A stretch of 64,000 bases of DNA from Buddleja alternifolia (taxonomy: Eukaryota; Streptophyta; Magnoliopsida; Lamiales; Scrophulariaceae), in NCBI GenBank assembly GCA_019426215.1, contig CM033393.1:6916046-6980045 (forward strand). Reading direction: 5' to 3'. The notes beneath the pieces are model-generated. The model was not told the DNA's origin. It saw nothing but the letters and a program-made list of their open reading frames with translations, and made no database searches. Numbering within the stretch: position 1 is the stretch's first letter; each line of letters begins with the position of its first letter. Shown here piece by piece: positions 23,501-34,113 of this stretch. The translations under genes were made by a program, and so were the position numbers.

Positions 23501-24022
23501 GAAATGACAAAGCCCAAAGAAAAAGAAGAGGAAAAAGAGAGGGTATGGCTACTACATGTAGATGGGTCGGCCACTCATACTGGCAGCAAGGCTAAAATCT
23601 TGCTGACTACCCCAAAGGGAGACCAGCTAGAATACACGGTGAAATTCGAGTTCAAGGTCAGCAACAATGAGGCCGAATATGAAGCTTTCATCATTGGACT
23701 GAAAATGGCCATAAAAGGAGGAGCAGAAAACCTGATAGTCTATTCAGATTCCCAGCTGATAACCAAGCAGATAGAGGGAGTTTATAAAGTGAAAGAAGAA
23801 AGGATGGAAAAGTACATAAAGATAGTGGAATACTTAAAAAAGAATTTTAAAATATTTGAAGTTCATCAAATACCGCATGCTGAGAACAACAACTACCTAT
23901 CTAAATTGGAAAGCTCAATAGTAGATTGCAAATCTAGACATATTACCATACAAATAGCTGACCGATCTAGCATGGAAAGTGAAGAAGAAGAAATACTCAA
24001 TGTGACAAATGAGGCCGATTGA
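23501..24022 (+). pseudogene. Gypsy 1 second, archaeal-type RNase H
   Basis: Reads L-L-H-V-D-G-S-A, then N-N-E-A-E-Y-E-A and V-Y-S-D-S-Q-L: the D, E and D of an RNase H fold different from the first. This extra domain after the normal RNase H is the marker of Tat-lineage elements. Near the end, Gypsy 2 reads A-E-N-A-K-A-D-F-L-S-K-L, but here it is A-E-N-N-N-Y-L-S-K-L, so the final acidic residue is gone. The frame ends at TGA 24020-24022. Confidence 0.85.
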
Positions 24023-25688
24023 AGGACAACCATCATAAGATACCTTACCGATGGAATCTTGCTAGCAGATCGATACAATCGGCAAAGAATGCTCATGCAA
24101 GCTGAGAGATTTGCCCTCCTAGATGGGGTCTTATATAAGAAAGGCTTTGTTCAGCCAGATTTGAAATGTATATTTGTGGAAGAGGGGAAGTACATCTTTA
24201 GAGAGATCCACGAAGGATGTTTTAGTAGTCACATCGCAGGAGGGGCCCTCTCCAGTAAAACCTTGAGAGCTGGGTACTTGTGGCCCAGTCTGAGAGGAGA
24301 CGCAGTTGAACTAGTCAAGAGTTGTGAGCAATGTCAGAAGTACACAAACCTCATACTTAAACCGGCAGAGTATTTGCATTCACTCAGTATCCCCTGCCCA
24401 TTTGCCAGGTGAAGAATGGACATAGTTGAGCCCTTTCCAGTAGCGCGAGCACAGAAGAAATTCCTGCTGGTGGTAGTGGATTACTTCAGCAAGTGGTGGT
24501 AGAGGCAGAGGCATTAGCTCGAATAACAAAAGCAGAGGTGATACGCTTTCTCTGGAAGAATGTAATAAGCAGAGGTGATACAAAAGCAGAGGTGATACAC
24601 CAAGGGAGATAAATATCCGATAATGGTCGATAGTTCAGCGGAGCAAGATTGAAAGAATGGTGTGAAGAAATGGAAATCCAACAGCATTTCAACTCGGTGG
24701 CACACCCCGAGACGAATGACCAGGTGGAGGTCACCAACAGGATACTAGTACAAGGACTGAAGACCAGGTTGGAAGAAGCAAGGGGCAGCTGGGTGGATGA
24801 GCTACAATTGGTTTTATGGTCCTATAGGACCACTCCCAAGATAACTATGGGAGAAAGCCCATTCCTATTAGTTTTTGGAACTGAGGCTGTAATACCACCT
24901 GAAGTAAGCAAGGGGGTGTGGACCAGTGGTCCACAAGGCATTTCGCCGTGAGAGCCCACCTGGGTTCGAACCTAGGAGAAGGGGATGGGAGGTTTACTCC
25001 TACATTCCTATTAGTTTATGGAACTGAGGCTGTAATACCACCTGAAGTAAGCAAGGGGGTGTGGACCAGTGGTCCACAAGGCATTTCGCCGTGAGAGCCC
25101 ACCTGGGTTCGAACCTAGGAGAAAGGGATGAGAGGTTTACTCCTACATCTTCCCCTACACCCTCCCCTGGGGACCCCTACGCTTATTGAGCCCGTCGCCT
25201 ATGGGTAACCTAGGGCGGATTACCTCCATACATGGTTTGCAGGCTATTGCGTATGGACAAGTTTGCTCTGCTGGGTGATTGGCGGAGATTTATCCTGGGA
25301 TTTCCAAAAAAAAAAACCACCTGAAGTCAGGATACCCACTCTTCGGGTTCAGCACTTCGAGGCCGAACAGAATGAAGCCCGCCTAAGGGAAGAGCTAGAC
25401 CTGACAAAGGAAGGGAGAGAGATAGAATGTCGACGAATCGAGCAATAAAAATAGCGCATAGCAAGGTCGCATGCAGAAAAAGTGAAAACACGGTCATTTC
25501 AGGTGGGAGACCTCGTGTTAAAAAGGATGGAAGCCACACACGCTGTAAAGAAACTGGGGCCTAACTCTGCTGGCCCATACAAGGACACAAAAGTGTTAAG
25601 GGGAGGTGCTTACGAGATGCAAAATGGTGAAGGAAGGCAGCTTCCAAGGCCATGGAATGTCCAGAACTTAAAGAAATTCTATGTCTAA
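24023..25688 (+). pseudogene. Gypsy 1 integrase, disrupted
   Basis: The zinc-binding H-H-C-C part is visible (R-E-I-H-E-G to C-E-Q-C-Q-K), followed by the core M-D-I-V-E-P-F and D-Y-F-S-K-W. At 24520-24600 the core is replaced by three copies of a 14-base word, so the stretch equivalent to C-R-F-G-I-P-R in Gypsy 2 is lost. The core resumes (V-T-N-R-I-L-V-Q-G-L) and is cut by a SINE inside P-P-E-V-R-I-P. The C-terminal module, with L-V-L-K-R and G-P-Y, ends at 25688. A TGA at about 24410 replaces the TGG of Gypsy 2. Integrase joins element DNA to the chromosome. Confidence 0.85.
24906..25315 (+). mobile_element. SINE in Gypsy 1 integrase, with tandem duplication
   Basis: A tRNA-like head (GTGGACCAGTGGTCC and box B GGTTCGAACCT) and an 11-base A tail mark a SINE. 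ACCACCTGAAGT flanks it (24894-24905 and 25316-25327). The left part is duplicated in tandem: 24861-25003 and 25004-25146, period 143, each copy holding 45 bases of integrase plus 98 bases of SINE head. The SINE alone would be about 267 bp. The head differs from the SINE at 15904. Confidence 0.87.
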
Positions 25689-26784
25689 AAGAACAAATAG
25701 AAAAAGGAGATATTTTGATTTACTATCTTTTTTCTTTCTTGTAACCATCTAAATAAATGATTTCAGGAGGAATGTGAGCCCCTTTTGCACGGCTGGAAAC
25801 TGCAAAACCAGCTAAGTATCAATAATACTCCGCACTTATTTGTTCTGTTCCTGCTGAAGGTAGACGGTAACTAGGAACGTAACACCTGGGTAGGATACTG
25901 CAGATCTGCCAGGACCTATACCAAGAAGAGATAAGGATGGATGTAATAGCGGAGAAATAAGGACGGAAGGACGTGGCTTTGGCCCGTACCTTAGAATATA
26001 TAAGGAAACATTGGAGAGATAGGGTTGAGTGCGACTCTGGTCCACTCATCTGGCTAGGGTGAGACTTCAGATCCATTCCGACGCCATGGTGATATAAGGC
26101 ATAAAATCAACTCCCGGAGAATAAGATAGGTTGCCGCGGTGACACCCTGGCCAGGTGCAAGCCCGTGAAGACTAAAATATGTGGGACGGGATGGTGTAGG
26201 GAGTCATAAGGATAACCAAAAGGATACAAAAGTGTAAGTACATGCATTTGCATATGTAACACCAAAAAATGTTTGTCATAAATGCTTACCTGAAAAGTTG
26301 TGATCTTTTGTTAAGAATTGCTAAAACAGTTCGACAAGAAAGCACCTAACAGGTAGCATGATTTTCCATGAATCATTGGATAATCTTTCCTGTATCTCAT
26401 TCATTATGATGACACTTCATAACTCGTAAAAAATAGTAAAGCATGGGAAAGTTACAATTTTCGGATTCTTAGATAGAAATTTGTTTTTTCAAATACTATT
26501 CAACTCACCAGTCATTCATGCAGAATATTTGGAAGAATTTGCAAGAAAACACAAGGCAACGAAGTTATAAAAAGAAGCAGTGCATAACGAGCATTCAAAC
26601 CCCTTCCAAAAGAAGGGGGTAGCTAAACATTCATATGCCTACTAAGGCAGGCCAAAAAGTAAAATAAAAACATTGTTCAGGAGGCACGCAGGCTTAAAAA
26701 ATGTCAACAGAAGATAAAACTGTACTCTATGTTAGCAGTAGCATTTCCAACCACCTCGGTGGTTTCATCATCTTCCACAGCTAG
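25689..26784 (+). other. Gypsy 1 3' untranslated region
   Basis: Non-coding, between integrase and the antisense ORF remnant, matching in position 39925-41347 of Gypsy 2. The start keeps a TTTCAGGAGGAATGTGA block like Gypsy 2's TTTTTCAGGAATACC. No gene seen. Confidence 0.6.
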
Positions 26785-27140
26785 CTAACTAGCAGGATCC
26801 TCAGCAAGATTTCCAGCAGGACCCTCAACAGGCTGATCAGCCAGATTGATGTGAAGAAGATCTGGTTCGGCAAGAGCAGGAGGAGGAACCACGTTTGCTC
26901 CGCCAAGAACAGAGGCATCCAGCGCAACCTCGACATCTAAAAATGAATCATCGCTTCCGGGTGGTGGCATACCTTGCGCAACAAACTGGGCTTTATACCT
27001 TTAAAAACCTTTATCGAAGTACTCAAGGGATTTGTCTTCAACTTTTCTGTGAACTCATCTGAAGCCAGGAAGGCCTTTTTGACTTGTTCCTTTATCTGAA
27101 GCCAGGAAGGCCTTTCTCCAGCCAGGAAGGCCTTTCTCAA
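26785..27140 (-). pseudogene. Antisense ORF remnant of Gypsy 1
   Basis: Two overlapping minus-strand frames read K-A-F-L-A-S-D-E-F-T-E-K and then D-D-S-F-L-D-V-E-V-A, ending in a Pro/Ala/Glu/Asp-rich tail. This matches the C-terminal part of the antisense gene of Gypsy 2 (S-L-L-A-A-Q-K-V-T-L-L-S-S-D-E-F). Three short repeats of GCCAGGAAGGCCTTT at 27062-27137 mark the break point. Only the end of the gene survives. Confidence 0.65.
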
Positions 27141-28475
27141 ACTCTCTTCCTTTATTAATTGGATATCTTTCCAACTAAAAAGATATTTTCATATATTTGA
27201 TACATATCAAATATATCATTTCTTATCAAATAAGATATTTCCATATCTTTAATATTTATCCTTATATATATTCATAAGATCTTTCCATTTCAATTAGTTA
27301 CCTAATTAATTAGAATAGATCTACCAAATATATTATAGGATAGATATATTAAATATATATATATATATACACACATAGACTTGGTGAACAAGATAAAAAA
27401 TCCTCCACCAAATCTATACATATATACACGCCTACATGCATATAATTATTTTCTCTTTCACATATTAATTAATTAGACCACTAATTAATTAACTAGTCCT
27501 TCCCAATTTAATAATCCAATATTAAATTATAAGATTTTCATTAATTAAGACCACTTAATTAATTTATTCCTTTTCCCCAATTAATTAATCTCTCTATTAA
27601 TTCACAAAAAATTAATTAGCCAATAGGTACTACACTAAGTATTGTGTGTGACCCCTTAGGCTCATTAACAAGCTAGCCATAAGTCCTTCCATAGGCTAGA
27701 TTAATTATTCATAATAATTAACTAGGCCTTGGATTAATTTCACCAATTAAGCCAAGACACCTATTGGTCGTGGTTCGATGTCTAGCAATGTCGCCACGAC
27801 TTCCTAGATGTTAACGATGAAAATGCAAACCTCTCCAGATTTTGATCTTTGTGTGAGTCGAATTCCTTCATCTTTTTCTCGTCCAAGACCTAGGGTTTGG
27901 TGACGGTTGAAACCCTAATTGCCTCGGAAACTATGACTATGTTGGTTCAACTTATGATCCGGTCTTCTAAGCAGGGATCACCAATCCCTCTTATAAGATA
28001 ATGCTCTGGCCAGAGACTTTTTAATGACATCTTAAGTCTAAGGATTATCTCACACAATGAAAACCTAAGGACTCCAAGTTCGACAGCACCAACGAGGAAT
28101 CCTTGTGGGGCCGTTCAATTCCATAATCCAGTAGGAAACTTGATATATGTATTGCCATACAAGGCATCGACATTGGAACGCATTGACCTCTCGAAAGAGT
28201 TACATGCAAGAACAAGTCTTGACGAGGCCAGTGATATCCCACATCTCACAGCCCTTATAACTTGGAACAATATTTAGGATTACGGTCTTTGAGAGCATTC
28301 CATGTGTTTTCCCTGACCACCTTCCCTAACCATATATAATCCATGGAATCTTTATCTATACTATCACAAGTTATAACAATAAAGAAACATTTTGTGACAG
28401 GTTTGATATAATCTAAATGATAAGACTGACACAGTTATAATGTTCAAGCCAACAGATGGCTCGCTGGGCACATAA
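27141..28475. repeat. AT-rich unclassified repeat, possible minus-strand LTR remnant
   Basis: About 1.3 kb with no coding sequence, rich in TTAATTAATT words in its left half and more mixed in its right half. It ends in ...TTCAAGCCAACA, so its complement starts TGTTGGCTTG, as an LTR would. No matching second end or target duplication was found, so this is a weak call. Confidence 0.3.
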
Positions 28476-28639
28476 CACTTTCACAAAGCACCCCGCTTAC
28501 CCTCCAAGGACCTAAGACTCACCAACTCGGTACAGGAACTAGCGACTCAAAATCTGCCGGGGTGTCCTCAAAAAGGGCTGAAAGTTCGACTTCAGCGATG
28601 GTGGAATCAAAAGAGTAAAAAATGAGATCCTCGCTAACG

Positions 28640-30220
28640 GGGGATAGAAAGCCCCCTCACCTTGAGGCAAAACACCATGCCGATTCGCGATAGAGGCTGG
28701 GGACTTTGCCCCTTCAACTCGAGGTAAAAGACCTTGCCCATTCACAATAGAGGCTGAGGAATTTGCCCCCTCACCTCGAGACAAAAGACCTTGCCTATTA
28801 GCAATAGAGGCTAAGAACTTCGCCCGTTCACCTCGAGGCAAAAGACATTTCCCATTCGTAATATAGGCTAAGGACTTTGCCCCCTCACCTCGAGGTAAAA
28901 GACCTTGCCCATTCATAATAGAGGCTAAGGACTTTGCTCCTCACCTGGAGGCAAAGGACCTTGCCCATTCGCGATAGAGGTTGAGGACTTTGCCCCCTCA
29001 GTTCAAGGCAAAAAACCTTTCCCATTCGCAATAGAGGCTAAGAATTTTGCCCCCTCAACTCGAGGCAAATAACCTTGCCCATTCGTAATATAGGCTATGG
29101 ACTTTGCCCCCTCACTTCGAGGCAAAAGACCTTGCCCATTCGTAGTAGAGGCTAAGGACTTTACCCCCTCACCTCGAGGCAAAAGACCTTGCCCATTCGC
29201 AATAGAGGCTAAGGAATTTGCCCCCTCACCTCGAGGCAAAAAACCATGCCCATTCGCAATAGAGACTAAGAGCTTTGCCCCCTCACCTCGAGGCAAAAGA
29301 CCTTGCCCATTCGTAATAGAGGCTAAGGACTTTGCCCCCTCACCTCGAGACAAAAGACCTTGCCCATTCGCGATAGAGGCTGAGGACTTTGCCCCCGCAC
29401 CTCGAGGCAAAAGACCTTGCTCATTCGCCATGGAGGCTAAGGACTTTACCCCTTCACCTCGAGGCAAATGACCCTACCCATTCGCAATAGAGGCTAAGGA
29501 CTTTGCCCCTTCACCTCGACGCAAAAGACCCTGCCCATTCGCATTAGAGGCTAAGGACTTTGCCCCTTCACCTCGAGGCAAAAGACCTTGCCCATTCGCA
29601 ATAGAAGCTAAGGACTTTGCCCCTTCACCTCGAGGCAAAAGACCTTGCCCATTCGCATTAGAGGCTAAGAACTGTGCCCCCTCACCTCGAGGCAAAAGAC
29701 CCTGCCCATTTGGAATAGAGGCTGACTCACCTCGAGGCAAAAGACCCTGCTCATTCGCAATAAAGGCTAATGACTTTGCCCCCTCACCTCGAGGCAAAAA
29801 ACCTTGCCCATTCGCAATAGAGGCTAAGAACTTTGCGCCCTCACCTCGAGGCAAAAGTCCTTTGCTCATTCTTAATAGAGGCTAAGAACTTTGCCCCCTC
29901 AACTCGAGGAAAAGACCTTGCCCATTCGCGATAAAGGCTGAGGACTTTGCCCCCTCACCTCGAGGCAAAAGACCTTGCTCATTCTCAATAGAGGGCTGAG
30001 GACTTTGTCCCCTCACCTCGAGGCAAAAAACCTTACTCTCTATGCCCCTTCACCTCTAGGCAAAAGACCTTGCCCATTCGCAATAGAGGCTAAGGACTTT
30101 GCCCCTTCACCTCGAGGCAAAAGACCTTGCCCATTCGCAATAGAGACTAAGGACTTTGCCCCCTCACCTCGAGGCAAAATACCTTGCCCATTCCCAATAG
30201 AGGCTAAGGACTTTGCCCAG
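28640..30220. repeat. Tandem array of 57-bp units, about 27 copies
   Basis: The unit reads GAGGCTAAGGACTTTGCCCC, then CTCACCTCGAGGCAAAAG, then ACCTTGCCCATTCGCAATA. Since 57 is a multiple of three, both strands stay open for long stretches as 19-residue repeats (plus strand: F-A-P-S-P-R-G-K-R-P-C-P-F; minus strand: L-L-P-R-G-E-G-A-K-S-L-A-S-I-A-N-G-Q-G). Small indels near 28917, 29468 and 29870 break the frames. There is no start context or conserved flank to suggest a real gene, so I call it a minisatellite in a retrotransposon 3' region. Confidence 0.9.
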
Positions 30221-30487
30221 TGCAACCAATCGCGGGCACCAAGTCCCTCGCGACCAGCCGCGGGGCACCAAGGTCGTCTCTTGGCACCCCCACCTTTATT
30301 CATTAAGCGACGCTCGCCACACCATCGGATAAAAGCCAATGACCTTTATAAGAGTGCTCTTTGAGGGTGGAGAGGTCATAGGTTAAATCAATTAAAATAG
30401 GGGTAGAAGAGCAAGCTATCTCCTAAGCTAAATGGCACTGCCTGAGCGGGATTATTTCTACTCTTGGGTATCCCACCCGGAAAACCC

Positions 30488-30504
30488 GGGAGTGGAGGGC
30501 ATTA
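30488..30504 (+). promoter_or_regulatory. Polypurine tract before third Gypsy-like LTR
   Basis: GGGAGTGGAGGGCATTA directly precedes TGATGTG, in the same arrangement as the tract before the Gypsy 2 3' LTR. Confidence 0.5.
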
Positions 30505-30973
30505 TGATGTGCACCAAAATATACTTAAGGGCACTATGGTAATTACATGTGTCCCCAATCCGGGTCGGGTCTCCACCCTCGGGTGAGCATCCGTGGATAA
30601 CCCGCCATACTAGCCCAAGCAGACGGAAGACCCAACAAAGATAGTTGGGTCTTAATATCAGTCTAAGAGACCATAATATCAAGGAGACTAACCCTGATGG
30701 GTTATTAACTAATTCAGGCCCATGACCCATAGCCCACTACCAGCTCCCTATAAATACCTAAGAAGAGCTGGGAGAGGCTTATTAGCTACTCCCTCAGTAA
30801 AAATTCACTGGTTATTGAGAGTAACCCCAAAAAAGAACTACAAACTGATTTGATCCCACATATCTTGGGTACATAGGCAGCTCGAAGTAACCGAGTGCAG
30901 TCTATAACTTAACCAACCCTTAACCTAGTTTGTCGTGAGTTGGATCGGTTCCCTTACTTCACGTGGTTCATCA
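30505..30973 (+). repeat. Probable 3' LTR of a third Gypsy-like element
   Basis: Starts TGATGTGCACC after a purine tract and contains CTATAAATACC (about 30751) as a TATA box. The end is placed at TTCATCA, because TGATG...CATCA pairs as inverted ends, but it could lie a little further right. The sequence is unrelated to the LTRs of Gypsy 1 and 2. Confidence 0.5.
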
Positions 30974-31747
30974 CGTGACAATAACTGTCTGATGATATTT
31001 ACCAACATATGTTAGGAAACACAAATTAAACATGGGAAGCTGTTGGACTGGTAGAGTCGCATTCTTATTATTTGAAAAAAGAAAATTAATATCATGAGTC
31101 ATGACTTTCAAAATTATGACAATTAGATCAATTTCGAATTATCTTCTTTTATTAATTTATACTAATGTATATAATATAAATTTTGACACATATTACACCG
31201 GTGTTGCACATGATGTTGAAAAAATTCAACCCGGCGGCAAAAGGTTGACATTAGTGGGTTGAGACAGATGCTTCTATCGCTTAGGGAAGAGATCTTTTGT
31301 CGGAGCCCTTATGTGTCAAAAACTTCCTTTGAGAGGTTCCTGTAGTTGCATTTCTCAAAAGATTACTCATAGATTTTCGAATATGAAAGCACACTCAAAA
31401 ATTAAAAAGAAAAGAAAAGGTCAAGTTGGCTACTGCCACATATGACATATCTCTCAAAAAATAACATTAGACAAAGTTTTGAGGAAAAATAATAGTTTCT
31501 GGTTTGAATCGAATGGAGCTAAATAATCGTGACTTACGGATCATTAAGTATAGACGATTTTAATTATCAGGAGAAAAAAAGTAATTAAAGACGATTTCAA
31601 ACAAGGTCTAACTTTTGCCTCGTGAAATTGATAAAGATGGTAGATGTATTTTAAGTTTGTATATATGTATTGTTTTTATAAGAACCTTACGTAATAACCT
31701 TAATTCGAATATACTGTTTGACAAGTACATTATAAATTCGGAGTTTG
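30974..31747. other. Unassigned AT-rich DNA
   Basis: No gene or element recognised. Confidence 0.5.
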
Positions 31748-31930
31748 GTTTTGAAAATTTTCACACGTCAATTCATCTTTGAAAATTATTTTGAATATGC
31801 TTAGATGAAAAATTAACCTAGGCATTCTTATATTTTGACAAACTTTTATGTGTATCTATTTAGATATTCAGAAAACTTACGTCAGACATTAAACCTAGTT
31901 GTGATTTTGTGTATATATGAGAAAATGACA
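31748..31930 (+). repeat. Direct duplication, left copy
   Basis: Matches 32212-32398 at roughly 80 percent by eye: AAAATTTTCACACGTCAATT, then ATGCTTAGA and CATTCTTATATTTT, to TATATATGAGAAAATGACA. The two copies are about 465 bases apart. Confidence 0.7.
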
Positions 31931-32211
31931 AACTACAGCGAAGTAGTTGTTCATGTAGTGATTAGATGGTAAATTTCATATTACGAACTTAGTTACTTTT
32001 TAAGTAGAGTTGTAAATTGTTGAATGTAATTTATTTTAATGAATCTACATATATCATGACGATGCTTATTAAAATGGATATCTAATTCTTAATGATTCAT
32101 CATTCACAACTACCATGAAGAAACAATCAAACGAACTACGTTTCGATTATTGCTGGATGATAATTCAATAATCTTATAAAGTCAAATATCGATATCACCA
32201 TTTGTGGTGAA

Positions 32212-32398
32212 AGTTTTGAAAATTTTGATACGTCAATTCATCATTAAAAATAATATTGAATATGCTTAGACGACAAATTAACATTGGCATTCTTATATTT
32301 TCACAAATTTTTTCGTGTATCTATTTTGATGTTTTCAAAAATTTACGTTAGACATTGAACCTAGTTTTGGTTTTGTATATATATATGAGAAAATGACA
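32212..32398 (+). repeat. Direct duplication, right copy
   Basis: Second copy of 31748-31930. It ends at GAGAAAATGACAC, exactly where homology to the flank of the large duplication begins. Confidence 0.7.
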
Positions 32399-32505
32399 CA
32401 AATAGACGTAATCCTAAGTTTTCTTTTAAAATGTTTCATACCTAAGATTCTTTTAACCACGAATATTTCGTGTAAACAAATTAGCAATAAATTTGTTATT
32501 AACAT
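32395..32505 (+). repeat. Continuation of large duplication, copy 2
   Basis: ACAAATAGACG through ATGTTTCATACCTAA and TTTAACCACGAATATTTCG to GTGTAAACAAATTAGCAA matches 10702-10800 of copy 1. Copy 2 broke off at 17139, so about 15 kb, including Gypsy 1, separates what was once adjacent or nearly adjacent. Confidence 0.75.
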
Positions 32506-33266
32506 AGGATTCATCAAAGTTGTTATTTTGCGTTTTAAACAAGTTCTCCACGAAAACCCTACATCATGATTGCCTTGTTTGTAACTATAGATTAGTTATT
32601 AGTTATTTAAAAGCGGGAAAATTTTATTTTTGGTCCCCCAATTATACGCCAAATTCGATTTTGGTCCATTTATTATACAGCTCATCAAATGTAGTCCCTA
32701 AATTAACATATTTTTGTCAAATGTGATCCCTCCGTCTAATTTTCCGTCAAATTAATAACGGTTGGGTTAATTGAAATATCAAAAATTGCATTTTCTACCA
32801 CAAAAGCACAAATATTGATTATTTCCACCTAAAAAAAAGACACTACAAATACAAAAAATAAATAAATCAAAATTTCTAAAAATTTATAAAATGTTAAAAT
32901 TTATTTTTTTTATTTTTTTAAAAATTTAATAATTATTTACTTGATAAAAATAAAATAATCTTGAATAAGTGTTTAAAATCAATATTAATTAAGATTTATT
33001 GAATAGTACATTAATTTAATTTTATATTCTAATAAAATTATTTCTATTAACAAAAAACAAACTTATCAAATATTAAACTAAACAAATTACAAAATGAAAA
33101 GAAAAGGGAAAAGGTATCGTCTTCCAGAGGCGACCCCCCCTCTTCCCCACCCCCACTCCCACCCCTACAGCCTCCATCGTGTAGCCCCTCATCGCCCAAC
33201 ATGACCATCTTTTGAGGTCGATGCCAAGAGATGGTAGGCCATCTTTTGGCTTAAACGTCCCGTTTA
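32506..33266. other. Unassigned DNA with a foldback-MITE-like arm
   Basis: At 32612-32770 lies one arm of a repeat with TTTTGGTCCC/ATTTTGGTCC words, resembling the complete foldback MITE at 45652. A C-rich stretch near 33130-33200 and two copies of CCATCTTTTG (33205, 33238) precede the inverted repeat at 33267. GGCTTAAACG/CGTTTAAGCC at 33248-33270 is a short palindrome. No gene. Confidence 0.5.
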
Positions 33267-33293
33267 AGCCATCTTTTGAGGTCGAAGCCAAAA
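33267..33293 (+). repeat. Left 27-bp inverted repeat bounding the L6 gene fragment
   Basis: AGCCATCTTTTGAGGTCGAA plus GCCAAAA, the exact complement of 46420-46446. The L6-like coding sequence starts at the very next base. The pair looks like the termini of a DNA element that captured the gene fragment. Confidence 0.75.
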
Positions 33294-33332
33294 GGTGTCC
33301 GGAAAATGTCCTGTTCACAGATGTACCACAAG
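33294..33332 (+). pseudogene. RPL6: 60S ribosomal protein L6 fragment, first piece
   Basis: Thirteen codons, G-V-R-K-M-S-C-S-Q-M-Y-H-K, match the plant L6 (eL6) segment around S-Q-M-Y-H-K. The piece is cut at 33332 by an hAT-like TIR element; the last eight bases, ACCACAAG, are its target duplication. The reading resumes at 45426. L6 is a protein of the large ribosomal subunit. This copy cannot make it: it lacks the start, much of the gene, and has a stop further on. Confidence 0.8.
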
Positions 33333-33453
33333 CATGGTTCAAAGTATCAGCCGATATCTGATGATATCCGCCGATACCTAACCGGATCGAACCCCTCTGA
33401 TCCGATAAAATCCGACGATACAGTTTGTTACTGTTTGGGTATAGTATCACCGA

Positions 33454-34027
33454 TGATGTCGGTAGAATTCGGATCTTGGGCCAAGCTGAGGAAGTCTAAG
33501 GTTTAATGGGCCAAAACCCATTAAGATGGTAAATTCAGGTCCATTCTGGAAGATGCCCAACCTGAGCTAGAAGACCTGGAAGACCTGCCATCCTGGACCT
33601 GCGAGGAAGCGCGTATCTATATAAGGCAATGCTGGGGACAAGTATCAATCAAGTCAATACTTACCTTAAATGAAGATCTGGTGGAATTAAGCAATAGATT
33701 AGCATTAATGATGATTGATCCATGATTAGACATATCCTAAAATTAGAAGGATGCTAATTTATTCTCTTACCTTATGTATAAATAGTATAGTTGACTTTCT
33801 ATAATTTACCCCACCCCATCAAACTTGTATAAATACCAACCTAAAGCATAGTAAACGGACACCTTTTGAATCCCCATGGACGTACGTCTAATTTTTGGAC
33901 CGAACCACGTTAAATCTCTTGTTATTTATATTATCGCACTTACATTACTCGCTTATATCTCACAATAATACTCATATTATCCCTATTATTAATATAAATA
34001 TTGTTGGTGTGAAGCCTACACACATCA
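33454..34027 (+). repeat. 5' LTR of Gypsy 2
   Basis: TGATGTCGGTAGAATTC to CACACATCA. Same length as the 3' LTR. A TATA box (CTATATAAGG) lies at about 33618-33627. Confidence 0.93.
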
Positions 34028-34029
34028 AT

Positions 34030-34047
34030 TGGCGCCGTCTGTGGGAA
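34030..34047 (+). promoter_or_regulatory. Primer binding site of Gypsy 2
   Basis: TGGCGCCGTCTGTGGGAA two bases after the LTR. The tRNA is not assigned. Confidence 0.85.
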
Positions 34048-34113
34048 ATCTGAGTCAAAGACGTGAGGTAAGCTTAATATTTTTTACGTGTTTTTTCTGT
34101 ATAACAAGTTGTG

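Larger units (their letters stand above)
17140..27140 (+). mobile_element. Tat-type Gypsy retrotransposon, degraded, 3' LTR missing
   Basis: 5' LTR, primer binding site, gag, protease, reverse transcriptase, RNase H, a second archaeal-type RNase H, integrase, and an antisense ORF remnant follow in order. The two RNase H domains and the antisense ORF place it in the Tat lineage of Ty3/Gypsy. It is interrupted by a solo LTR (20238-21896) and by a SINE (24906-25315). The antisense ORF stops at about 27140 and no matching 3' LTR follows, so the 3' end was lost. Every gene has stops or frameshifts. Confidence 0.88.
28476..30973 (+). mobile_element. 3' end of a third Gypsy-like element
   Basis: A tandem array, a purine-rich tract and an LTR follow in the order seen at the 3' ends of many Tat-type elements. 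There is no gag or pol here. The left limit is uncertain. Confidence 0.5.

Noticed and set aside
24906..24985. Functional tRNA gene
   Set aside because: The A and B boxes belong to a SINE with an A tail and target duplication; no cloverleaf is evident.
27141..28475. Confident solo LTR
   Set aside because: Only one LTR-like end (complement TGTTGGC) was seen; there is no matched end or target duplication.
28640..30220. CRISPR-like array
   Set aside because: Units abut with no spacers, there are no cas genes, and the DNA is plant.
28539..30364. Repeat proteins encoded by the 57-bp array
   Set aside because: The unit length divisible by three keeps both strands open. No start context or conserved flank was seen.
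33276..33506. Short frame starting in L6-like sequence and running into the TIR element and Gypsy LTR
   Set aside because: A chance fusion of three elements; only the first 13 codons are L6.
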